DNA from: an uncultured Desulfobulbus sp.
GTDB lineage: Bacteria > Desulfobacterota > Desulfobulbia > Desulfobulbales > Desulfobulbaceae
DNA: 64,000 bases
NCBI RefSeq assembly: GCF_963664075.1
Contig: NZ_OY760916.1
Coordinates: 1,089,501 to 1,153,500 of the forward strand
Direction: 5' to 3'
The notes beneath the pieces are model-generated. The model did not search any database. It was not told the origin of the DNA and saw nothing but the letters and a program-made list of their open reading frames with translations. Position numbers and translations under genes: made by a program. Positions 46,766 to 58,700 of the stretch are shown piece after piece (position 1 is the first letter of the stretch; each line of letters begins with the position of its first letter).

Positions 46766-49700
46766 TTACTCCATCCCCAGCAAGGGGTCATCGTTATCGA
46801 GCATGCCAACTGCCTCAATTATTGGTTGTTGTGCGGCCGCCTGCAGAACCTGAATTGGTGAGAGATCCTCCTTTCCGGCCAGTGCTTCTACCAGGCAAGT
46901 CAGATCATCCAGGAACCATTGCGCCGTTTCCCGGCGAAAGAGCGTGGTGTCGTACTCCAGGATCAACTCGATTGCAGGTCGATCTTCCACCATGAGGTTG
47001 AGGTCGTATTTTGCCGAAACTGTCTGGTCGGCGAGGGACTCAATGTGTAGATCGGCAAACTGCCCCGAGGGGGTGGCATTGTTTTGGAGCAGCAGCAGGA
47101 CATCAAAAAGAGGTGAGTGACCGGGGGCTGTGGTGATCTCCAGTTGTTCTATGAGCAGGTCAAAGGGGTAGGATTTTTGGGCAAGAACAGCGACTGCCTC
47201 CTCTTTTGCCGCGAGCAGCCACTGGGACAGGGGGGCTGCCAGATCACAGGCGAGAGGGAAGGGGATGAGGTTGAGATAAAATCCAACCTGGTCCTCGACC
47301 TCCAGCATGTCGCGCCCAGCGTCGGCTGTTCCTATGATCGTCTGGGCTGCACCACTTCTGATGTGCAACAGGGCATGGACCAGAGCGCTGAAGGCCGCAA
47401 AAAGGGTTGTGCCCATCTGGGCTGTAACCTGTCGCATGGCTGTGCTGGTGGTTTCGCTGAGTGTGTAGCGTACCATGGCGCCCTTACCGCTTCGATGTTC
47501 GGGGCGGGGGAAATCGACAGGAATTGTCGTTTCACCAGTGTGGTTTGACAACCGATTCTGCCAAAAGGTATGTTCCGTAGGTGTTGTCCCTTCGGAAAAG
47601 GCCTGGGATTGCCAATAGGCAAAATCTTTGTATTGTCGTGGCAGCGGAGGCAAGGCAGGGGGAGTTTGGTCGTAAAAATGAGCCAGGTTCTCCATGAGCA
47701 CCGCAACCGACCAGCCGTCGGCTATGATATGATGCATATTGAGCACCAGCAGGGCCCGAGGTTCACCTTCCGGGCTTGGATGTAAGGAAACGAGTCGAGC
47801 CCTGAGCAACTGGCCCTGGCTCAGATCGAAGACATGGTTGAACTCTGCTGCCAAGAGACGGGAAATGGTCTTCTCCTCAGGTCCTTCTGATCGTGGGTGC
47901 GTCAGGGGAAGGAAAAAGCTTTGCTCGGGAGGATCGATCAGTTGTGCCGGTTGGCCGTTGACCAGGCAGAAACGGGTACGAAGAATCTCGTGTCGCTCTC
48001 TTAAGTGAACAAAGGCCTGGGCCAGGCGTGCCGGATCCAGTTGTCCGGTAATAATAAAGCCACCCACCATGTTGTAGGCAACCGTTTTGGGATCTGCAAG
48101 CTGCAGGGCAAAGAGTCTGCGCTGGGGCGATGACAGGGGGTAGGCATCAAGGGATGGTGCTGCTGCTAATTCTCGGTCAGTCGGTGATTTTTTATCTTTG
48201 ACTAGGGCTGCCAGTGCGGCAATCGATTGGGCCGAAAAGAAATCTTTAAGGGTTAAATCAAGCCCTAGGGTGCGCCGAATGCGCAGGACTGCCTGATTAG
48301 CCTTGAGGCTGTGCCCACCGAGTGCAAAAAAGTTATCCTCGCGCCCCACCTGTTCGATAGCTAGCAGATTGCACCAGATGGAGGCGATCTTTTGCTCTAG
48401 GCCCGGTTTGGGGGCGGATCCGTTTTCGTTGCGGCCCAGTGGCGTGGTGCACATGGTGGAGAGCTGCCTCCTGTCAGCCTTGCCGTTGGCGGTTAAAGGA
48501 ATGGTATCAACCAGGTAGACATGGGCGGGGATCATGTAGGCCGGCAGGGTGCGGGCCAGATGATTGGCGGCCTCATCGGGATCTGGTGGAGTTGCCGTTA
48601 CCAGCCAGGCGACCACCTTGTCGGCCTTGCCATCGGCACCGGGGATGGTTCCCACCACGGCTGCGCGTACCCCCGGCAGTTGCATGAGGCTGTTTTCTAT
48701 TTCCCCTGGTTCGATGCGAAATCCTCGCAGCTTGATCTGCTCGTCGATGCGCCCCAAATAAACAAGCTCTCCGTCCAGCGTGGTGCGGGCCAGATCACCG
48801 GAGCGATAGACACGGTTTCCTGGAGCCAGGGGATCATCGACAAAACGCTCTGCGCTCAGTTGTGCTTGCCCCAGATAACCTCGTGCAACCCCTGATCCCC
48901 CGACGACGATCTCGCCGGCAACGCCTACGGGGACCGGGCGCAGCTGGGTATCACGGATGGTTACGCTATAGCTTGGCAGAGCACGCCCGATGAGACTGTC
49001 TCCACGTCCAAGATCGGCAGGGGAGAGTTCTCGAAAGGTGACGTGCACGGTTGTCTCGGTGATGCCGTAAAGGTTCAGCAGACGGCAGGACGGGTAACGT
49101 GCAGCCCAGCCTTTGAGTTTGCTTGGCGTTAAGGCCTCGCCTCCTAGCCAGAGAGAGCGAACGGCGAGATTGGCCCTGGGGTGTTCCTCTTCGTAGGCCA
49201 AGAGGGCAGAGATGGCCGAGGGCGTAAGGCTGAGTAGGGTGATGCGCTCTTGGTGCAGAAGCGCACGCAGTTCAGCCATGTCGCCTTGCGCCGATTCAGG
49301 CACCACCACCAGACGGCCACCTGTGAGCAGTGGCCCCCAGATTTCCCAGATCGAAAAATCAAAGGCTGGGGAATGGAACCAGCTCCAGACCTCATCCTTA
49401 GCAAAGTTGAAAAGCGCCCCCTGGCCCAGGATAAGGGCAAGGACATTGTGGTGTTCGATCATGACGCCCTTAGGTGTCCCGGTGGAGCCTGAGGTGAAAA
49501 GGACATATGCCAAGAGATGGTCATGGAGGGGAATCTGTGGTGATAGAGCGCTCTCTTGCGCAAGCGCCTCCCCACTGAGGTTCACGAGCAGCAGATTGGG
49601 TGGGATGAGTTTGTCGTCGATACTGTCGTCAATCACCAGGGCCTTCACTGCTGCTGTGGCTAGAATGATCTGCCCCCGTTCCACAGCAGTGTGGGGATCC

Positions 49701-52700
49701 AGGGGAACAAAGGCGGCCCCGGCTTTGAGGACACCCAGCATGGCTATGGGCCAGTCAAGACTTCGTGGCAGCAGAATAGCCACCCGATCCTCCTGGCCAA
49801 TGCCTGAACTGAGCAGCCGATTGGCGATACGGTTGGCCTGTTGCTCCATCTCGCGGTAGCTGAGTCGGCGAGCTCCATCAATTAGAGCGATGGCATCTGG
49901 TGTTTGCGCGACCTGGGCCGCGAAGGCTTCAGGGAGGCTGTTGGCGGCATAGGTGGCCTCCTGTTGACGAGACTGGGCAGTTTCGATCAACTGTTGTTGC
50001 AGCGCAGGTGTCAGTAGGGGCCAATCAGCCACTGGAAGCGTACTTGCCTCAGTCAGGCCACGCAGCAGCACAACCAGGATGTCAAGCCAGTGTTGGGCGG
50101 TTTGCTGATCAAGAATATCCTGGTTAAAGGCAAGGGCTAGATTTCTCGGACCGCTGGCATCTCCGTTACTGGCCAGGGTGAGGTCGTACTTGCCCCAACC
50201 GAGAGCAGGAGGAAGCAGAGCATCGTTTGCAGAACCATCGTCCCGGACATACAGCACGTCAAAGAGAGCGGTGCGGCTCATATCGTTTTTGGGTTTGAGG
50301 TCCAGCACCACTGTATCAAAGGGAATTGCGCTATGCAGCAAGGCCTCATGGCTATGCTCTGCAATTTGCTTAATAAAGGTGGCAATTTGCAGGCTGGTAT
50401 CGCAGGTTATCTGTAAGGTGACAAGGTTGGTCACTGGCCCAATCAGGGAACGTTCGTGCTCGAGCTGACTGGGTGCGGTTGTTCCGAGCACGATGGTGTC
50501 CTGGCGCGATAAGCGCTGAAGCAGGGCGACAAAGGCCGCAAGGAGAAGATCATCAAAGCTAAGCGATCGGGTCTGGGCCCAGGTGTGTAGGGAACGCGTC
50601 TCCTCGGTGCTGAGTCGGGCGTTGGCCAGGCCTAAGGTAAAGGTGTGAATTGCCGGGCGGGGGCGATCCATGGGAAGCAAGAGCCGGGGCAGCTCGCCAG
50701 CGAGTTGCTGTCGCCAATAGCGCAGGTCCTCGGGCCAGGCCGTGGCCGGGCGACGACTGCTTTTTGCAAAGGGATCAAACTGTTGCGCGAATTTACCGGG
50801 GAGGGTCCCTGCAAGCAAAAGCCTGGCGATTTCGTTGAGTGACCAAAAATCAAGCACAATGTGATGGGCCACTAAAACCAGGAGTTGCCCACCGTTTTCT
50901 TGTGTGAAAATACCTGCTCGCAGCAAAAGGTCCCGGGAAAGATCAAAGGGTTTCTCTATAAATGAGGCGAGTTCGTTATTCAAGTCCGGTGGGAAATGAA
51001 TGCTCTGCCTGGCCTCAAATACAGCTTGGCTGGCGGGGGGCTGTTTTTTAAAGCTGGGCAGTTCTCCCTCCATGTTCATGGTTCGGTTCAGCAGGGGGAG
51101 TACCTGGGCTACGGCATTGAGTCGATGTTCCAGCTCCGTTGGTTGGAGCGGCTGCTCAATTTCTCGAACCAGGGCCATGTTGTAATAGAAAGGAGCATTG
51201 GCATAGAGTTGCCCGTTTTCGAATCGATCAACAAACCAGAGACGCTCCTGATGGGGCGAGGGGAGTGGTTCTGTAGTCAGAGGAACAAGGGGGTGATTCG
51301 GATCGATGGTGAGGCGAGCCAGTGTAGTGACGATGTCACTCAAAATCGATTTCACCGTCGCTTGTTCATAGAGGGCGGTGGCATAGGTCACCTCGAGAAG
51401 GAGCGCATCGTCAGTTTCTGTTACATAGAGGGAAAAATCGAATTGGGTGGTCGGCGTGACTACCTCTTCACAGACAGCTCCATGCTCAGTTGCGATACGT
51501 AGGATGCCGCGACGGTCGTCATGGGTAACACAGATTTCAAAGAGAGGGTTGCTGTCGCCCCTTCGCGGAAGAGCCAGGGCTCCGATGATGTCATCCAGCG
51601 AGGCCAGGTCATGGACAGTGGCAGCCAATAGTCGATCGCGGGTTGTCTGGAGCAGATCACCGAGGCTTTGGTTCTCTTGCATAGAGAACCGTACGGGCAG
51701 GGTATTGGCAAAAAGGCCGACTATATCTTCCAGGCCGGGATGATTCCGAGAGCCACTCACTGTTCCCAGCACCAGATCATCTTGCCCGCTACGCTGAGAA
51801 GTAACCACAGCAACAGCGGCCATCACCGCCTGGAAGAGACTGCTCCGTTGCTGCCTAACCAGAGATCGGAGTTTGACGAGCTGCTCTCCATCAATCAGCG
51901 TTAGCGCTCGGGCACCGGCAAACGATTTGACCAACGGGCGGGGATAGTCAGGGGGAAAGGTGGTCAGGTGGGGGGCACCGGAAAGGTTGTGTATCCAGTA
52001 GGCCAGCGCTTTTTGTTGGTCAGGTGCGGCAGAGGTCGCCAGCCAGCGGCAGTAATCGCCGTATTGCAGCGGCAATTTCGCTTGCAGCGGGGCAATTCCC
52101 AGACAGGCACTGCGATAGGCATCCAGCAGGTCACGCAGGAGAACTTCGATGGACCAGACATCGGAGATGCTGTGGTGGATGGTCAGTGCCAGGCAGTCTC
52201 CTTGCGGGAGCTGCAGCAGCAGAACCCGCCAGAGCGGCAGCTGATCCAGTGAAATCGTAGTGGTGGCTGCAGCTTTTAGTAGGTTGTCTCGTAGCTCCGA
52301 CCAGTTGGCCTCGTTTCGTAGATCTTTCACGGTCATGTGCGGTTTAACCCTCTCCGCTATCATCTGCACGGGGATTTCATCGCGTACCGTGATCGCTGTC
52401 CGTAGGCTGTCGTGGCGTGCTGCGAGGCTGCTTAAGGCCACTTTCAATGTTTCGTGGTCAAGGCGCCAGAGAAAATCGAGGGCGATGGTGATGTTGTAGG
52501 CCGCGCTGGTTTCCTCCAGTTGCTCCAGGAACCAGAGCCTGCGCTGTTGCGGGGAGACCGGCGCGGTGCTGCGGTCCCCGGCAGCGAGAAGTGACGTACC
52601 TCCGGTTTCGCGACTATCGATCAATGAGGCCATCTCGGCAAGACCTGGTGCGGTGAAGATGTCAGTGAGTCGAAGAGTAACAGCAAAAGAGTTTTCAATG

Positions 52701-55700
52701 GCCGCCAGCAGACGAACACCGGCCAGACTGCCGCCGCCGGATGCAAAGAAGTCATCCTCCGCCGATTTGATGGTTGTATTTAAGAGATCCTGCCAGAGGT
52801 TTGCCAGGCGCTGTTCGGTCGGGGTGCGAAGGCCAACTGGTTTTGCTGATTTTTCTCGTTGTATTGGGGGACATTGGAGCCCTAGAGCATCAGCTTCCCC
52901 CAACCAATCGCTGAGCTTGTCTGTGGGGTGCCGAATTGGGGAGGCAGATCCAATAGTGCCGACAGTCTTGTCACCTGCCTCTGGGCTACAGAGAAGTTGG
53001 GCGAGCAAAAGAAAAGAGTCGGTCCAGGAGCTTATTTGGTCAGCTGAAAATTTTTCCTTTGGCCAATCGACATCGAGCACCAGCTGATCGTTGACAATGA
53101 GCAGGTTGACAAAGAGATCTGCTCGTGCCCCCACAATAGGGACTGGTCGAACCCCGATCTCCAGTCCTGTAACCGCGAGCTGCAGCGGACCGTCGAGGTT
53201 AAAGAGTACATGAGGATGGGGCAGGGATTCTTGAGGTAGAGAGCTTGCCTCCGCAACCACCTGACGTTGCAAGCGTTTGAGAAAGTCGTCCAATCGCTCT
53301 TGTGGATCAAGCTCCAGTGTCAAGGGACGGATAAAGGAGACATTGCCCACTAGGGTATGGGTTCCGGCCGCTGCCTGTCCCGCACAGGGGAGGCCAATGG
53401 TAATGACCCGTTGCTGCAGCAGTTGCGATAAAAAAATGGCATAGGCCGCAAGCATGAGGATAAAGCCTGTTGTTTCCCCCTCCTGCCCTCGTGTTTTGAG
53501 TGCTGCCCTCAGTTGCCTGAGATCGGTGCGGGTGATGCGGCTGCCGGCTGGGGCGATGCTCGTTGTTCGATGCTGAGCCCCGGGGAGTTGCATGGCAACC
53601 GGCGCTAAAGCCCCTGCAGTCGGCTGGGCGAATTCTTCCCAGTGGAGGTATGTCTCCAGTCGATCGGGCGCAGGAAGGGAGGTTCCCTGGTAGGCGGTCA
53701 GAATTTCCCGAATGATCAGGGCAAGGGACCAGCCATCAAAGCAGAGGTGATGCCCCAAAACGATCAGTGTGGTGCGCATTGTTTCGAGGCGGGCTGCGTA
53801 CAAACGGATCGGTGCCAGGAAGGGTTCGAAGGGGCGGCGTAGCGAAGTCTCCAACCATTGGCGCAGATCCGATTCCGGATCAATGGCGAGAGAAAAATCC
53901 AGCCAGGTCAGGCCGGTGCGGGCCTGCTTGGCGCAGACTTGACTGGTTTCCGAGAGTAGAACCGTGCTCAATGCCGGGTGGCGATCCACAACACGCTCCA
54001 CCGCTTTGTGCAATTGCTCTTCCTGGATGGTTCCGTTGAGGTCCAGGGCGATCATATCCGTCCAGAGACCTTGGGCAGCGGGGGACTGTGCCTGGTGCCA
54101 CATAGCTTTCTGTGCCCGGCTGGTGGAGAGGAAGGGGGAATTGTCTTCTGGCGGACTTGTCTGTTGGTTGCCGGGAAACCAACCCTCACGCTTCATTGCT
54201 GCAATGCTCCGCTTGGTGGCGTGGATGATTTTTTCTATATCCTCCTGGGTATGGGCGGTGGAAAGAAAGCAGTTACGTTGTTCCCAGACAAAGATACCGT
54301 TGTTGAGTAGATGGGTATTGAGGATTTCGGTCTCCTCGCCAAACCCGAAACGAAAAAGTGAACCATAGCGCTCCATGTGCACAGGAACGTTTTCTTGGCG
54401 AAAAAGTTGATCCAGCCGTTGGCACATGGCTTCGTTTTTCGCCGCTAAATCTTCCTGCAGGGCTCCGTTGTCTGTGGCGATACGTTCAAGTACCGTGCGT
54501 GCTGCTGCAAGGGAGAGGGGGTGACCGTTAAAGGTCCCTGCGACAAAGGCGGTGCGAACACCTGGAGCGCTGTCGTCTCCGTAGGACCATTGCCCCCCAT
54601 CGACGGCATCCATGAAGCGGGCCTTGCCCGCCACGACTCCAAAGGGTTGGCCATGACCCAGAACTTTGCCGTAGGTGACGATATCCGCCTCAATGCCCAG
54701 AAGTGCCTGCATGCCGCCGGGTGCAAAGCGGAAGCCAGAGATAATCTCGTCAAAGAGTAGGGGGATGTCACGCTCTAGGGTCAGCCGGCGAAGAGCATGC
54801 AAAAAATCAATGGGCAGGTTGCCCGGATTGCGACTTTGTACTGGTTCCACCAGGACCAGGGCGATCTCTTCTGCATATTGGTCAATGACGTCAAGACCAT
54901 TCATATCTCCATAATCAAGCACGATAAGAGAATCGACCATGGCTTCTGGGGTGCCATCGGTCATGGGAATGGTTTCGGGCTTTCCTTGGGCGTTCAGCCA
55001 TCCGGTCGCGAGCACTCCATCAAAACTGCCGTGGTAGGCTCCCTTGAAGATGACCAATCTAGTACGTCCGGTCACGGCACGCGCCAGGCGGACCGCACAC
55101 ATGATTGCCTCGGTTCCGGTGGAGAAAAAGGCACACCGTTCCACTCCGGTCAGTTGGTGAATCCGCTCAGCCACCTCTCCGGCGAGGGGGGACATCGGTC
55201 CGATGGCTGCCCCCTGTTCCAATTCGGACAGGAGTGCTTCCTTAATGAAGGGAGGATTGTGGCCAAACAGGTAGACGCCAAACCCCATGGTGATGTCGAT
55301 ATATTCATTGCCGTCCACATCACAGATTTTGGAGCCCTGTGCCCGATTGGCGACAAGGGGGTAGGTCAGCTCCTTGTATTCCTGACGAAAACCAAAGACT
55401 GATCGGCTGTTGGCCACATGCAGTCGGTTGGCGGTTGCCTCCTTCTTGGAGCCTGCACTCTTTGTGTTCCAGGTTGTGGCCAGCCGGGCAATATGGGCCA
55501 ACTGTTCCGGGCGTAGTCCTTTGCTTTGCTTGTTGGGTTGTGCAAAGAGTCCTTTGATTTCCCCTCCGGAAGTTTTTGGAGTGGGCTTTGGGGATGCGGG
55601 AGAAGGGATCACTGCCTGTACCGGAGTGTTCATGCCACTTGCGCTCAGCGTCTCAAGTTGACGATTGATTACATCCTGCACCGTCTGCAATTGGGCCCGC

Positions 55701-58700
55701 ATCAGGGCCGCAATGGATGTTTCGTCGGCAGCGATCGCCTCACTGCTGGGGACTGCAGCAATGGCAACGGGCGGACCTTGCTCTGGTTCTTGAGGGAGAT
55801 TTTTGTGGAGTCGCTCGGCCAGGCGCAGGGGCGTTTCAGTGCCGTCGTAGAACTCTGCCACTGGAATATCCAAACCGATTTCCGTTTTCACCGCGTGTTT
55901 GAGTTGGACAATGACAAGAGAATCTAGACCATGGGCAAGGAAGGATTGTTTGGCATTGATTTCTTTCTCTTTGCGGCCGGAAACCCTGGCAAAGAGAGGC
56001 ACGACAGTACGCGCAAGAACATCCTCGGGACTGTGCGACGGGGCAGGGGAAGGCGCGGCTGTCGTTGGTTGTGGCGTGGAGACTGAAGTATGGAGGTTCT
56101 CCCAGGAGAGACGTGGGATGGCTTGAGGAGTTAAAGGATGCCGGGGCAAGGAGTCCCCGGAAAGACCACGATGGCCGTAGTACCTGCGCCAATCCACCTT
56201 GCTGCCTGCCTGCCAGACTCGAGCCAGAGCGCTTGCCAGAGGGACGAGGCCTTCTCCGTCTTCTGGATCATAGCCAGCCAGCCACGTCGCTTCCGGAACG
56301 GAGGCAGGCCCCAGCCGCGAGAGCAGTGGCCGGGGGCCTATTTCAAGCATGAGGTTGAACCCGGCCTGGCCCGCTGCGGCGGCTGCCTGGGAAAAACGTA
56401 CTGGCGCCATCATTTGCTCCTGCCAGTACTTCATATCCATAAGGGCATCCTCTTGAAGAGCACCACCCGTCAGGGTGGAAAACATGGGCAGCCCCAGTGG
56501 GTGAGTGGCCAAGGCGGCGCAGCGCTCAGTCAGTTTTTCAGCGGCAGTGCCCATGGTGGGACTGTGGAAGGCTTGGAGAGTTGTCAGCAAGCGTGTTTTT
56601 ATGCCGGCATCCAGGCAACGGCGGACAACGGTTTCGATTTCTCCTGTCGACCCGGAGAGCGTGATCGACTCAGGACCATTGAATCCGGCAATAACCGTGT
56701 TGTCGAGTCCTTCGATAAGAGGGGAAATTGTCGAGGCAGAACCACTGATAGCGAGCATATTCCCAGCAGGGGCCTGGCTCTGCATCACTTCACCTCGCAG
56801 CGCAGCAAAGCGCATGGCTGTTTCCAGATCAATAGCCCCTGCAACCAGGGCTGCAGTGATTTCGCCGCTGCTATGCCCGATAACGCCCTCTGGCCGTATT
56901 CCCCATTCTGCCAGCAGGCGAACCAGCCCCCAGGCTGTGGCGACCAGGGCTGGCTGAGCCAGATCGGTCTGATCCATACGTTTTTGATCAGCGCGGTGCT
57001 CGCCATAGAGCCAGTCATTGAGCAGACGACCTGCAATGGGGCCGGCAAACGCTGCTGCCTCGTCAACGGCTGCTCGAAAGACCGGCTGTTTGAGGTAGAC
57101 ATCGGCCAGCATGCCTGGCGACTGGGCCCCTTGACCGGTAAAGGCAAACAGGATTACAGATCTTGCTGCCGCCTGTCGTCCCTGGGCCGAGTGTAAACGT
57201 TCAAGGCTCTTTTCCCGGAAAGTTGGATCAAGTGGCAGCGCCAGTCGGTAACTATGCCCGCCTCGTCGGTTGCAGGAACCGGCGAGGAGCCCATTCCATT
57301 GGCCAGCTTCCCGGTGGGATAGAATCTCCTCCCAGGTAGCCTGCAGCTGGGCCAGCGCGTCTGCATTGCGAGCGCCAATAGCCAGGATAGGAGGATTGCT
57401 GTCTTGCTCCAGTTGCAAAGAGACGGGGGGGGGAGCTTCTCCGATCAGCAGATGGGCATTGGTGCCGCTCATGCCAAAGGCACTTACCCCGACGATACGG
57501 CGATGACCGGGCCGGATGGGCCAAGCAAGCGCTTCATTGACGGGACGCGCCCCAATATCCTCCCAAAGGACATTAGGGTTGGCTACCTGCGCGGGGCTAT
57601 TTTTGGGGATGCGCTGGTGGGCCAAGGCGAGCAACACCTTGATAATCCCGGCAATGCCAGCGGCAGCCTCAAGGTGCCCGATGCGGCTTTTAACCGCGCC
57701 TAGTGGCAAGGTATCTGCTCCTTTGCGGGGAAAGACATCCATGAGCGCCGTCACTTCGATGGGGTCACCTAGCGGGGTGCCCGTGCCGTGGGTCTCGATC
57801 CAGTCTACATCGCGGCTGCCGAGGTCGGCAGCAAGCAGGGCGCGGCGAAGCAGTTGCCGTTGTGCTTGCCCATTGGGGGCGGTGATTGTTTGACTGGCAC
57901 CATCATGATTTTGGGCGTAACCGATCAGAATACCGTGAATGCAGTCGCCATCACCTCTCGCCTGATCATAGCCTTTAAGGACTATCATTCCGGCTCCTTC
58001 GCCTCGGCCATAGCCGTCCGCCTCGGCGGAAAAGGTCTTACAGCGGCCATCGGTGGAGAGCGTTCCCATATGGGCCAGAGCTGCATGCAGGTCCGGGGAG
58101 AGCAGGAGATTGGCACCACCGGCAATGGCAAGTTCGCATTCACCGCTGCGAAGCGCCTGCATGGCTAGATTGGTGGCAACAAGAGAAGAGGAACATGCCG
58201 TGTCGATAGCGAGGGCCGGACCGCGAAAATCAAAGATATGGGCAAGTCGTCCCACAGCGATGCTGGTTGCATTGGAGGTTAGGCCGTAGGTGCGGGCAGC
58301 GGCTTCATCTGCAATGAGACGAGTATCGCCAACCGGTACTCCGGATTCGCTCAAGCCTATGAAGAGCCCCACGCGGCGTCCACGCAGTTGTTCGGGATCG
58401 AGCCCTGCGTGCTCAAGACTTTGCCAGACAACATCCAAAAGCAGACGCTGGCGAGGATCGAGGGTGCGTGCTTCTGTCGCAGGCAGAGTAAAGAATGCGT
58501 GATCAAAACTATCGATATCGTCAAGAAAAGCTGCCCGCTCAGGAATCCCATCCTGGCTATCGTTCTTGCACCAGCGATCAGAGGGGATAGGAATAGTTAT
58601 GTCATCGGTATTACTTTCTAAAAGCTGCCAAAAAGCTTCTGGATCATTGGCTCCTCCGGGAAAGCGGCAGCCGTATCCGATAACTGCAATCTCCATGGAG

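Noticed and set aside
54200..55500. Glutamate-1-semialdehyde aminotransferase as a separate heme-pathway gene
   Set aside because: The sequence is in one frame with the PKS/NRPS and lies between ACP2 and C1, as in mycosubtilin-type synthases.
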